Source of the DNA: Neoluteolibacter marinus
GTDB taxonomy: Bacteria; Verrucomicrobiota; Verrucomicrobiia; Verrucomicrobiales; Akkermansiaceae
Assembly (NCBI RefSeq): GCF_014904755.1
Contig: NZ_JACZFQ010000073.1
Location: 62,001 to 126,000 of the forward strand
Direction: 5' to 3'
Length of the DNA stretch: 64,000 bases
The notes under the pieces are model-generated. The model worked only from the letters and a program-made list of their open reading frames with translations, searched no databases and was not told the DNA's origin. A program made the translations under genes and the position numbers. Of this stretch, positions 53,214-63,300 are shown piece by piece. The number at the start of each line of letters is the position of its first letter. Position 1 is the stretch's first letter.

Positions 53214-56200
53214 ATGAGTCTTCATGAAGAGGTGAAGTTCGAAGATGATATTTGCGCCCACCTCGCCGAGAATGGGTGGCTTCATGCCGACGGCGACGCC
53301 AAGGCCTACGACGTGCCACGGGCGCTGTTTCCGGCGGACGTGGTGGAGTGGGTGAAGGAAAGCCAGCCGCAGGCGTGGGAGGCACTGTTGAAGAGCCATG
53401 GTGCGGCGGCGGAAGCCGTGGTGCTGGATCGGCTGAGGAAGCAGCTCGATGTCTCCGGCACGTTGGAGGTGCTGCGCGGAGGGATCGACCTCACCGGGCT
53501 GAAAGCGAAGCTGGCGATGGCGCAGTTCAAGCCGGCGCTGGCGATGAACACCGAGCTGATGGCCAGATACGCGGCCAACCGGCTGCGGGTGGTTAGGCAG
53601 GTTCGCTACTCGGCCCACCATGGCAATTGCCTGGATCTGGTGCTCTTCCTCAATGGCATTCCGGTGGCGACCGCGGAGTTGAAGACGGACTTCACCCAAT
53701 CGGTGAAGGATGCGGTGGACCAGTACCGCTTCGACCGCCACCCGAAGCCGAAGGGGCAGGCGTCGGCGGATGCCCTGCTGGAGTTCCCGAGGGGTGCACT
53801 GGTTCATTTCGCGGTGAGCAACGGGGAGGTGTGGATGACGACCAAGCTCGAAGGGGCGGAGACCCGCTTCCTGCCCTTCAACCGCGGCCACAACGGCGGA
53901 GCGGGCAATCCTCCGAACAAGGACGGCCATCCGACCTCCTACCTGTGGGAGGATGTGTGGGCGCGGGAGAGCTGGTTGGGGATTCTGGGCCGCTACCTGA
54001 TGGCCGAGCTGGATGACACGAAGCAACTCAAACGGGTGCTGTTTCCCCGCTACCACCAACTCGACGTGACCCGGAAACTGGTCGCCGCGGTTCTGGCCGA
54101 CGGCCCGGGCAAGCGCTACCTGGTGCAGAACTCGGCGGGCTCGGGAAAGACGAATTCCATCGCTTGGACGGCTCATTTCCTCGCCGATCTTCACGATGCC
54201 GAAAACAAGAAGGTCTTCGACACCGTGATCGTGGTGAGCGATCGCAACGTGCTGGATGGTCAACTACGGGACGCGATTTTCGGATTCCAGCGGACGCTCG
54301 GAGTGGTCGCCACGATCAGCGGGAAGTCCGGGAGCAAGAGCGGCGAGCTGGCCGAGGCTCTGGCCGGCGGCAAGAAGATCGTCGTCTGCACGATCCAGAC
54401 TTTTCCCCACGCCTTCGAGGAGGTGAAGAACCTGGCGGCGACCGAAGGGAAGACCTTCGCGGTGATCGCGGACGAGGCACACAGCTCGCAGACCGGGAAT
54501 GCCGCGGCGAGCTTGAAGCTGGTGCTTTCCCCGGAGGAGTTGAAGGAGATTGAAGACGGTGGAGAGGTTTCGACCGAGGACATCCTCGCCGCGCAGATGG
54601 CTGCCAAGGCAAATCCCCAGGGCATCACGTCCATTGCTTTCACCGCGACTCCCAAGCCGAAGACGATGGAGTTGTTCGGGACGCGGCCGTATCCGGATCT
54701 CCCTGCCGGCAAGAACAACATCCCGGAGCCTTTCCACGTCTACTCCATGCGGCAAGCAATCGAAGAGGGCTTCATCCTCGATGTGCTGAAGAACTTCACG
54801 TCCTACAAGCTGGCCTACAGGCTCGCCCACGACGGCAAGGATTGGACCGAGAAATCGGTGATCAAGGAGGAGGCCATGAAAGGGATCTCCAGATGGGTGC
54901 GCCTCCATCCCTACAACATCGCCCAGAAGGTGGAGGTCGTGGTGGAGCATTTCCGTGAACACGTCGCCCCGCTGCTGAACGGCAAGGCCAAGTCGATGGT
55001 GGTGCTTTCAAGCCGCGTGGAGGCAGTCCGCTGGAAGCTCGCCGTGGAGAAATACATCGCCTCGCATGGGTATCCCATCGGCACCTTGGTCGCCTTCTCC
55101 GGAGAAGTGACCGACAAGAAGTCGGGTGAGGATCCGTTCACGGAAACCGGGGAGACGCTCAATCCAGGACTGAAAGGCCGGGAAATCCGCAAGGCCTTCG
55201 ATGACGAGTGTTTCCACCTGCTGCTGGTAGCGAACAAGTTTCAGACTGGCTTTGACCAGCCCTTGCTTTGCGGGATGTACGTGGACAAGCGGCTGGCGGG
55301 CATTCAGGCGGTGCAGACCCTTTCGCGTCTGAACCGAGCCCACCCGGGCAAGGACACGACCTACGTTCTGGATTTCGTCAACGACCCGCAGGAGATCCTG
55401 AAGGCCTTCAAGACCTACCACGAAACGGCCGAACTGGAGTCCACCACTGATCCCGACCAGGTGCTCGACATGCGGGCGAAGCTCGACGCCACGGGCTACT
55501 ACGACGAGCCGGAGGTGGAACGGGTGGTGAAGGCGGAGTTCGATCTGCCGCAGACGCAGTCCAAGCTCACCGCCGCCATCTGGCCTGTCGCCGACCGATT
55601 GCTGAAGCGATACAAGGCTGCGCGGGAAGCCCTGAAGGCAGCCATCGACAAGAGCGACGCCGATGCTGAGAAAGCGGCCCGCGACACCGGGGAGGCACTG
55701 GTGAAGTTCAGGCACGATGCCGGCGTCTATCTTCGCCTCCACGCGTTCCTATCCCAGATCTTCGACTACGGGAACACCGACATCGAGAAGCGGGCGATTT
55801 TCTTCCGGCGGTTGATTCCGCTGCTCGAGTTCGGACGCGAACGCGAAGGGGTCGATCTTTCGAAGGTGGTGCTGACCCATCACAAACTGAAGGAGCAGGG
55901 GAAGCAGGGCCTCGACTTGAACCAGGGGGAAGCGTCGAAGCTCAAGCCGGGGTCGGAGACGGGCACAGGGAAGATCCGAGACGCCGACAAGGCCCTCTTG
56001 TCGGAGATCATCGCCAAAGTGAACGACCTCTTCGAAGGTGAGCTGAGTGACGACGACAAGCTCGTCTACGTGAATCACGTGAAGTCGAAGCTGATGGAGA
56101 GCGACCTGCTGAAGCAGCAAGCGGCGAACAACAGCAAGCAGCAGTTTGCCAATTCTCCCGACCTGCCGAATCAGTTGATGGAGGCAATCATCGGGGCCTT

Positions 56201-56333
56201 CGAGTCGCACGGGACGATGAGCAAACAGGCATTGAACTCCGAGAAGGTGCGCCACGGGCTGATGGACATCCTCCTCGGTCCCGCCCGGCTCTATGAGGAT
56301 CTGCGGCGGCAGGACGGGGACGAGGCGGCCTGA
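53214..56333 (+). CDS. hsdR: Type I restriction endonuclease subunit R
   Basis: 1039 residues from the ATG at 53214 (MSLHEEVKFEDDICAHL); a GTG 11 codons earlier is possible. The N-terminal PD-(D/E)xK nuclease is intact: Asp141 in NCLDLVLFLNG and Glu155-Leu-Lys157 in ATAELKTDF. The SF2 motor follows with Walker A AGSGKT (308-313), DEAH (420-423), FTATP and a C-terminal helical domain. The enzyme translocates and cuts unmethylated DNA. It is separated from hsdS by the CHAT and unknown genes (~4.3 kb), but all motifs are present, so the R-M system is probably functional. Confidence 0.94.
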   Translation: MSLHEEVKFEDDICAHLAENGWLHADGDAKAYDVPRALFPADVVEWVKESQPQAWEALLKSHGAAAEAVVLDRLRKQLDVSGTLEVLRGGIDLTGLKAKLAMAQFKPALAMNTELMARYAANRLRVVRQVRYSAHHGNCLDLVLFLNGIPVATAELKTDFTQSVKDAVDQYRFDRHPKPKGQASADALLEFPRGALVHFAVSNGEVWMTTKLEGAETRFLPFNRGHNGGAGNPPNKDGHPTSYLWEDVWARESWLGILGRYLMAELDDTKQLKRVLFPRYHQLDVTRKLVAAVLADGPGKRYLVQNSAGSGKTNSIAWTAHFLADLHDAENKKVFDTVIVVSDRNVLDGQLRDAIFGFQRTLGVVATISGKSGSKSGELAEALAGGKKIVVCTIQTFPHAFEEVKNLAATEGKTFAVIADEAHSSQTGNAAASLKLVLSPEELKEIEDGGEVSTEDILAAQMAAKANPQGITSIAFTATPKPKTMELFGTRPYPDLPAGKNNIPEPFHVYSMRQAIEEGFILDVLKNFTSYKLAYRLAHDGKDWTEKSVIKEEAMKGISRWVRLHPYNIAQKVEVVVEHFREHVAPLLNGKAKSMVVLSSRVEAVRWKLAVEKYIASHGYPIGTLVAFSGEVTDKKSGEDPFTETGETLNPGLKGREIRKAFDDECFHLLLVANKFQTGFDQPLLCGMYVDKRLAGIQAVQTLSRLNRAHPGKDTTYVLDFVNDPQEILKAFKTYHETAELESTTDPDQVLDMRAKLDATGYYDEPEVERVVKAEFDLPQTQSKLTAAIWPVADRLLKRYKAAREALKAAIDKSDADAEKAARDTGEALVKFRHDAGVYLRLHAFLSQIFDYGNTDIEKRAIFFRRLIPLLEFGREREGVDLSKVVLTHHKLKEQGKQGLDLNQGEASKLKPGSETGTGKIRDADKALLSEIIAKVNDLFEGELSDDDKLVYVNHVKSKLMESDLLKQQAANNSKQQFANSPDLPNQLMEAIIGAFESHGTMSKQALNSEKVRHGLMDILLGPARLYEDLRRQDGDEAA

Positions 56334-56537
56334 GGGTGCCATGTCGCGGCCTCCATGGTGCAGGACTTCCTGGCAATCAAGCCGTCGCGGCAGCGACCCG
56401 GGGGCTGAACTGCGATCGGACCTTGCCTGCGGTAGGAGAGGTGCCTAGCCTGAGCCTGTGATTACCTCTATTCGTGGTGATCAGATCGACTGAAGGACCA
56501 GCTTCAGTAGGGAAGTCAAACAGAGGAGCGGTTTTCG

Positions 56538-57392
56538 ATGTCCAATCGTGTTCGAAGAGCTTTCGGCCTGCTTGTCCCACTTACAGCGTGGGTATTGGGG
56601 ACTGGGATTTCAGTCCATGCTGCTGATCCCGAGGACAAGAGTCCGGAGGTGGTTTCAGGCGCTCCTGTTGAAGCCTCGGTCAAGGATTCCGGACTCGGCA
56701 TTCAGGTGCTCCGCAAGGGATCGGGAACTCGGAAGCCCGGCAACAATGACCGGGTCGAATTGCACTTCTCGTCGTGGACGAAGGATGGAAAGCTCTACGA
56801 CAGTAGTTTGATTCGAAATCAGCCGGTTACTCTACTTGTCGGAGAAGTCATTCCAGGATGGTCGGAGGCCCTGAAGGACATGGTTGAGGGGGAGAAGCGT
56901 GCACTATGGGTTCCGGCAGATCTGGCCTATGGAGAGGCGGGGGGCGGAGGCAAGCCTGGAGGGCAGATGTACTTCGAATTGGAGCTGATTCGGGTCTTAC
57001 CTGGACCAAAGCTTCCAGTATTGCCGGAGGATCAACGAAGTGTTCCTGGTGAGGCCCACCAAGGACAGTTGGGATTGAGTTGGGTCCGGATTGCGGGTGG
57101 GCGCGGCAAGGGCACAAGTGGATCTATGGCCCGGGTGGCTCTTCACTACGATATCTGGGATGCACAAGGTCGACTGATTGACACGTCGGCCTTGCGGGGG
57201 GAAGCCATTCTCTTTGATTTCAATGACTTGGATCCGACATGGAAACTGATGGTCGCGGATATGGCGGCTGGGGAGAAAAGACGGGTGTGGTGTAATGCCT
57301 CAGCCGCAATGCCGGATGCAAAGCCTCCATTGCCCAAAAGTCCCTGGATTGCTGATCTGACGCTCGAAAGGGTCGAACTGGCCCCCGAATGA
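56538..57392 (+). CDS. Exported FKBP-type peptidyl-prolyl isomerase with a second degenerate domain
   Basis: 284 residues, ATG with a good Shine-Dalgarno (AGAGGAG, 8 nt upstream). A signal peptide (LLVPLTAWVLGTGISVHAAD) is followed by an FKBP domain (~50-165) with YDSSLIRNQPVTLLVGEVIPGW, MVEGEKRALWVPADLAYGE and YFELELIRV, the usual active-site pattern. A second segment (~170-280) repeats the fold order (VALHYDIWDAQGRLIDTS, MAAGEKRRVWCNA) but has lost key loop residues, so it is probably a chaperone-like or structural domain. Predicted periplasmic; it follows the island by ~200 bp with no clear link. Confidence 0.85.
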   Translation: MSNRVRRAFGLLVPLTAWVLGTGISVHAADPEDKSPEVVSGAPVEASVKDSGLGIQVLRKGSGTRKPGNNDRVELHFSSWTKDGKLYDSSLIRNQPVTLLVGEVIPGWSEALKDMVEGEKRALWVPADLAYGEAGGGGKPGGQMYFELELIRVLPGPKLPVLPEDQRSVPGEAHQGQLGLSWVRIAGGRGKGTSGSMARVALHYDIWDAQGRLIDTSALRGEAILFDFNDLDPTWKLMVADMAAGEKRRVWCNASAAMPDAKPPLPKSPWIADLTLERVELAPE

Positions 57393-57414
57393 GCCTTACC
57401 AGGGACGCTGAAGA

Positions 57415-58314
57415 TCACTCGCGCGAGACCTCGACACGGAAGAACATCCTGGGGAGCCCCTCAATGTTCACTTCGCTTCCTGAATTCTTGATGGCAAGAG
57501 GCGCGGATTCATCGGTATTGCTTGAGGAAGCTCCTTCGATGCTTCCGACAATTCTCTCCGCCGGTACCTCCGTAAAGCCTTCCAGTGTTCCCGACCATTG
57601 GAGGCTGTAGGTGTGGCCTTCTTGCTCGTCCCATTCGATCCTGACGACTCCCTCTTGAATTGTGGTGATTGCCAGCTGGGGGACAATGAGCGGATCAGGT
57701 TCTTCCTGGTCGAATTGGAGGGGGTTTGTTCCATCAATGAACTCCTGATAATCGTTTCGGCCGTCGCCATCCCAGTCGTCTGTTCCACCGAACTCGGTTG
57801 TGCCGAGGTGATGGAACTCCCAGGAGTCGGCGATGCAATCACCGTCCCAGTCGTCAATGCAGCGAAAATTCACTTTCTGAACGGCCCCACGGGCAGCAAG
57901 GGCAGGTACTTCGTCACTGATCGGAGTGCAGCCACCGAGCGACTCGGTTTCGTATCGAACTCCGTTGTGGATGGCATAGATCTTCACCTCATCGTCCTTG
58001 CGTCCTGCGGTTGGATCGAATCGGCCAGCCAAACCGTCGTCGAGGACCGGACGCAGGATGTAGTTCACTTCGCCGTCGGGAGTGTCGATTTCGTAGATCG
58101 GAGAACGGGCGAGAACGACTTCCTCCCCGGCGGAGATCCGTATCATCACGACTTCAGCGGTGGACTCCGGGGTGAGCGGATTGCCCATGAAATCCTTGGC
58201 CAGACCGAAATAGATGTTGCCCGGGTCGGGCACCATTGCGACGCAGGGAGCCGCCAGGGCCACTGCAAGGCAGGTGGCGGCGAACTTCTGGTTTGTCGTG
58301 AATGTTGCGTTCAT
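57415..58314 (-). CDS. Secreted calcium-repeat protein with shared C-terminal module
   Basis: 299 residues from the ATG at 58314 (MNATFTTNQKFAATCLAV), which gives a signal peptide; the frame is open ~46 codons further upstream. The middle has calcium-loop type repeats (DDWDGDCIADSWE, TDDWDGDGRNDYQEFIDGTNP). The C-terminus (YSLQWSGTLEGFTEV ... MFFRVEVSRE) matches the tail module of other secreted proteins here. Last gene of a minus-strand cassette with the next two; it converges on the FKBP gene with 22 bp between. Confidence 0.7.
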   Translation of the reverse strand: MNATFTTNQKFAATCLAVALAAPCVAMVPDPGNIYFGLAKDFMGNPLTPESTAEVVMIRISAGEEVVLARSPIYEIDTPDGEVNYILRPVLDDGLAGRFDPTAGRKDDEVKIYAIHNGVRYETESLGGCTPISDEVPALAARGAVQKVNFRCIDDWDGDCIADSWEFHHLGTTEFGGTDDWDGDGRNDYQEFIDGTNPLQFDQEEPDPLIVPQLAITTIQEGVVRIEWDEQEGHTYSLQWSGTLEGFTEVPAERIVGSIEGASSSNTDESAPLAIKNSGSEVNIEGLPRMFFRVEVSRE

Positions 58315-58328
58315 GATCGGCGCGGATA

Positions 58329-60287
58329 TCAGTCGAGTTGTGAATTTGTGGAAACGCGGCGTAGGATGAAGTCGCCGGCGACCCGGAGCGGCGTGCGGTG
58401 GATGCCGGTAATGGTCTCTTTGTAACGCCCTCCGATCTCGGAGGTTCCCCATCCCGGGGTGATTCGTCCTTCAGGATGCTGGTCCGCGAACTCAAGGCTG
58501 ATATTGCGGATGACGACATAGGATTCGGAGCCATCTTCACCCGGAGGAAGGGTGGACTGATAGCGGGCATCCAGATTGTCGTGTTGGGGGTGATATTGGT
58601 GGACGAAGGGGTTGAAGGGACTCGTGTGACTCAATGTAACGGTTCCCGTGAGCGGCCCTTCCCCGAATGTGCCCGAGAGGGGCTGAGGCGCGGCCAGGGG
58701 ATAGGCGGCAGTACTGAGACGCTTTGGAACCTCGTCCCCCCTGCGCAGGCTGGCTCCCCGGAAGTCCGTGGCGCCCTGCTCGCTGCTGAAGAGCCGGAAA
58801 CGTCCGGGGGTCTCAGGAAGGAAATAGCCTGGATTGTTCGGATCGGGGCGGTCGGATCCATCTTCCCACACCTGGAGCACCTTCTGCAGCAACCTGGCCT
58901 GCCCGGCCGAGTCGACATGAATGATCACCCGGAAAACGAACTCCGATGGTGTCGGCAGGGTCGCGTCTGGATCCAGCCCATCCGGAGGGGAGATCGGCTC
59001 GAAGGTTTCCGGGTCCTCGAAGTCGATGTTGGCCGGATTCTTGTAGAGTTGGAGTCGGTCATCATTTTGTGCTGCGGCGATGAGTTTGCGGTTGGCGACG
59101 GCCCAGCTCACTTCATTGAGGGTGGCTGACCCCACCCACAGTCCCGCGTTGTCCGGTGCCTGAATGCTCTGAGGAGCCTGTCCTCCCACTATTGCGGCGG
59201 GTTGTGGCGCGACGCTGCCGGAGCCAACGCGGACGGCGATCTTCTGGCTTGTCCCTCCGGTCTCCGTCACGGCGAGGATGCTTTGGTAACTCGCACTGCC
59301 TCCAGGAGCGCTGCCGGGCATCTCGGCGCGACGCGTTGCCAGCATGAAGCGCCGGAATTCTCCCGGTGCAAGACTCGCATTGATAGTTCCGTCGAAGGGT
59401 GTCCACTGGCCAAAAGGGTTGTCCGAGTCGGCGGTCGCAGGATCGCGATAGAACAGGAGGGCGGGCCCTGTGGGGGCTGGCGAGGTATCGGCATCGGGTG
59501 GAGGATTCAGCGAGTTCTCAAGTGCCAGACTCACCGTGCGGGCCTGGGAATCGCTCCGGTTGCGAACGACGACTTCCGCCTCTTCGAGGCTCTGGCCGAA
59601 ATCGATGCCGGCTGAGCGTTCCAGTTCGACGACGACGGGCCCGGCAAAATCGGAACCACCGATAGTTCGCACCCAGTAGGCCTGACCCCGCTGGATCGTG
59701 CTCGTCTGGGCCGTGAGCACCCACTTCCCGGCGGCATCCATCCGGAATACCTGCTGGCCGGCGTGAGCCGGAGAGGAGGCGAAGTAGTTCGAGAAAGTGG
59801 GGGCCCCGGCAGTGCCGACGAAGAATCCGGTGAGATTGAATGAATCCGGAATCCAAACGCCGTCGGGACGTGCGGGGGTGCCGCGCAAGGTCCAATTGAC
59901 GCTCGACGCACCGCCGACCTTGATCAGGTAGGCACGTCCGCCCTGGACATCAAAGAGATTTGCCAGGAAGCGGTTCGGGCTCGATTCGGGAAACCACGTT
60001 GCCCACTCGGGGCTACGGGGGATGAGCTGGTTCGGGTCCTGAATGAACTGGACCGACGAGCTGCGCCGGTTCCATTCCCAGACGCTCTCGACCGGCAAGT
60101 TCCCGAAAACCAGATCGGCATCCGCAGGTTGCGGCTGGACCTCGAGAAAGACGGCGTTCCAGCCGGGGTTGAGCGTGATGGTTTGATCGACCCACTGGGC
60201 GCGGGCGGTGGAGCCGATGGCGACGAACGCCACCATGGCGAGGGCGCGCCCTAGGGCGCTACGGGTCGGGACGGGGAGATTCTTCAT
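58329..60287 (-). CDS. Large secreted protein of unknown function
   Basis: 652 residues with a signal peptide (ALAMVAFVAIGSTARAQ). The mature start WVDQTITLNPGWNAVFLEVQP and the Trp-rich stretches (VWEWNRRSSSVQFIQ, QAYWVRTIGG) look like a repeated beta-sandwich, with the conserved LNPGWN pattern known from annotated Verrucomicrobial hypothetical proteins. No catalytic motif. It lies 14 bp upstream of the calcium-repeat gene and 23 bp downstream of the giant coiled-coil protein, so the three form one operon. Confidence 0.7.
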   Translation of the reverse strand: MKNLPVPTRSALGRALAMVAFVAIGSTARAQWVDQTITLNPGWNAVFLEVQPQPADADLVFGNLPVESVWEWNRRSSSVQFIQDPNQLIPRSPEWATWFPESSPNRFLANLFDVQGGRAYLIKVGGASSVNWTLRGTPARPDGVWIPDSFNLTGFFVGTAGAPTFSNYFASSPAHAGQQVFRMDAAGKWVLTAQTSTIQRGQAYWVRTIGGSDFAGPVVVELERSAGIDFGQSLEEAEVVVRNRSDSQARTVSLALENSLNPPPDADTSPAPTGPALLFYRDPATADSDNPFGQWTPFDGTINASLAPGEFRRFMLATRRAEMPGSAPGGSASYQSILAVTETGGTSQKIAVRVGSGSVAPQPAAIVGGQAPQSIQAPDNAGLWVGSATLNEVSWAVANRKLIAAAQNDDRLQLYKNPANIDFEDPETFEPISPPDGLDPDATLPTPSEFVFRVIIHVDSAGQARLLQKVLQVWEDGSDRPDPNNPGYFLPETPGRFRLFSSEQGATDFRGASLRRGDEVPKRLSTAAYPLAAPQPLSGTFGEGPLTGTVTLSHTSPFNPFVHQYHPQHDNLDARYQSTLPPGEDGSESYVVIRNISLEFADQHPEGRITPGWGTSEIGGRYKETITGIHRTPLRVAGDFILRRVSTNSQLD

Positions 60288-60310
60288 GGATGAGAAGGCT
60301 GGGAAGCGAT

Positions 60311-63300
60311 TCAGTTGCCGCTGTAGGAGTAGGCGTCGAAGCGGATGATGATGTCGGTGATGCCGTTGCCGTCGCGCTTGCCATTGACGAGGCGGCCGTC
60401 GATGAGTTGGCGGAGCCCGTCCGCACCGTCCGCCTTCAGCGAGGCACCCGGAACGATGAGCAGCCAGCGGTTATTCCAGACGCTGCGGCCGATCAGGCGG
60501 CTGCTGAGGACATCGCTCCCTCCGGGATTGAAGCCGCCGCTGCCATCATGGAAGGCCGGGAACTCGGGGAACTTGCGAATCCGTCCGAAGGCATTGCCCG
60601 CAAAGCTCAGGGAGTCCGCCAGCGGAAGGTAGCCGGGATCCTGGATCTCGAGGTTGCCGATCGGGAACGGCACCGGGATCATCTGGTCCATGATCTGCCA
60701 GTTCCGCACCGTGAACTGGTCGGTAGGCACACGCATCGCGTCCTCACCGACGGGCACCAGATAGACGAGCGGGGTCGCCGACAGCCCTCCAATGACCGAA
60801 TCGTAGTTCGAGAATCCGACGCCGGCGGCCTTGATCTTGACCGCATAGTGGCTGGACGGGAAGGCGTGGTCACCGCCGGCCAGCGGCCAGCCGAAGTGAT
60901 TGAAACCGCTGTGGATGGAGGTCTCGAAGGGGATGACCAGCGCGGGAATCGTACTCGCGGTACCGCCCTGCGGCGGGATGCAGTGCAAGCGGAACTCCGG
61001 CACGTCCCAGAGGTTGTCCACCCAGTGCTTCTTCAGCGTCTCCCGCCAGACCGTCGATGCATCCTTGGACTGGGGGTTGATTCGGAAGGCCTCGTACTTG
61101 AGCGACATGCTGGCGCTGAGGGAGGTCGGATTGTTGAAGCCGAGGCGCCCCTTGAGCACCGACCATGACCCGCTCATCCGTGCCATTGCGTCAGCGAGGC
61201 CGGGATCGCCTGTCAGCGGTCCGGTGACCGGTTGCCCTCCCTCGATCAGCCCGATCGTCCGCGAGCGCACGATCTGGTCGAGGAAGGCCACCGCGCTGCG
61301 CGAATCGGATCCGAGCAAGCCGGTCTCGTAGTCGTAGGCCTTCGCCGCCAGATAAACGTAGCGACCGGCCAAATCGAACTGGGCCCGGTATTTTTGGAGC
61401 GCCTCGTCGCGGAAAATCCGGAAGGCCATGTCGCGGTAGCGGTATTGCTGGATGTCCGAGGCGGTGTTGGCGAGGAAGGTGTTGAGTTCCTCGAGCAGGC
61501 GCTGGCCTCTCGCGAGGACCCCCAGATATCGGCTCGATGCCTGGTTCATGGCCTCCTCGGCGTTGTAGATCTCCAACTCGAGTGAGTTTTTCGAGCGGAC
61601 CAGCTGGGACAGCTGGGCCCTCAGTGGTGCGAGCGATGCGTTGGCCCGGGCATCGAGCACGCCGTTGCGGGCGATCACGATGTCGAGGTTCGACTGCGCG
61701 GAGACCAGTTCCTTGGCTTGCTGATGGGCAAGTTCCTTGCCGGCCTGTTCTTGCGCCTGCTCGCTGAAAGCTTGGCCTGCTACCGCACCGCCTTGGCGAA
61801 TCGCCCCGCGGATCGCTGATGTCACATCAGGAGCGAGGCCGGAGGACGTAGGAAGATATTCCGCCAAAGCATTCGCGATGAGTGTCGAGTAGGCGGCCCG
61901 ATTCTGGAATGAAACCTGCTTCTTTCGGGCCTCCGTGATCATCTCGTTGAGCGTCTGCTGTTCCTGCAGGGCCGTTTGCAGGATTCTCACCTCGGCTTGA
62001 GCGGCTGCCTGATCCGCGGCGTTCAGGGCGGCCTGGGCTCCGATGACCCGGTTCTGCTCGGAGATCTGGCCAAGCAGGTTGTCATACTCCAGCAAGGCGC
62101 GCTTGTAGCGACCTAGGGATTGTAGGATTTCCCGATGGGACATCTGGATCTCCCCTTCGGCGCGCCGCGGATTCTTGTAGTTGGAGGGCTTGATGAAGCC
62201 GAAGCCCTCGGTCGAGAGGTTGAGCGTGACCTCGATTTCCGCCGGGAAGCTTCCGCCGGTCACGTTCTTCAGGTCGCGGCTCAGGAACTTGCGGGTGACG
62301 GCTCTCGCCCCTCCGCCGACCCGGCCCGGGAACAGCTCCGATGGCTCGAAATACATGAAGTTGAACAGGTCGGGCCCTTCGTAGCCCGCCGGATACAGCT
62401 TTCCGACGCCGATGTCGCCCGGGTAGGGGTAGCCGAAGACCTCAATCAGGCGGCTGGCGTAGTCCCTCCGCCGCTCCTCGACCTGGCGCTGGAAGGTGGC
62501 CACGTCGTCGTTTTGCTCGCGTAGCCGCTGCGAGGCGTTGAAGGCGAGGTTGAAGACGCGGATCGCGTTGTTCAGTCCCTCGACGGCCCGACCGTAAATC
62601 TGCTCGAAGTGGGTCTGCGGGTTCTGCCCGGTCAGCAGGTCGGGACTGATGTCGAAGGGCACGGCGTCCGAGGCCACCCCGAGAGGGTTCATGCCGGCAT
62701 CGGCCATGTTCAGCTGGCCCTGAATGTCCAAATAGGACGAAGCGATCTCCGCCAGTTCGGGCACGGTGGTACGGTCGATTTTCTGGATCCCCTCGTCATG
62801 CTCGTTCGGGTCCTCGTGCGGGATGATCGCATTGCCGACCACCCAGTCGAAGAACGCGCCCTGACCAGCCCGGACGGCCCATTCGTTCACGCCCCAGTGA
62901 CGGCCTTCCTTGGTGTCGTCGTAGCCCTCCCAGCTCTTGGCCGGGTCTTCGGTGTAGTCCTTGCGGTAGGTGAGATTGACGATTTCCGCACCGGTCCGCG
63001 CCTTCGCAGCCCCGATCTTGGCGAAGCGGCGCTCGTCCTCGTAATCGACCATCACCGGTGCCCCGCCCACCAGGACCGCCTCGGGCTGGGCGACCCAGCT
63101 GAAATTCGGGTTGGTCAGGAGGTTGTAGTAAACCTTGCTCGCGGAAAGGTAGTGGCCCCAGGCATCGCCATGGCCCTGCGGATACATTCGCGCCGCGTCA
63201 TCGACCAAGGTGTTGTAAGAGTTTTCATCGGGCAGGAAGCGGCTCCAGGTTTCATCTTCGATTCCGTAGTTGAGAACGTAGGCGACTTCGCCGCCCCGGA

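Larger units (their letters stand above)
44561..56333. other. Putative defence island (type I R-M plus TPR-CHAT module)
   Basis: Inferred unit bounded on the left by a tRNA cut in its anticodon loop and on the right near the end of hsdR; no right-hand direct repeat or tRNA 3' half was found in 56334-56537. It contains an HTH protein, hsdM-hsdS, the CHAT protease, the unknown partner and hsdR, all but the HTH gene on the plus strand. No integrase or transposase is present, so it may be a remnant that no longer moves by itself. Confidence 0.45.
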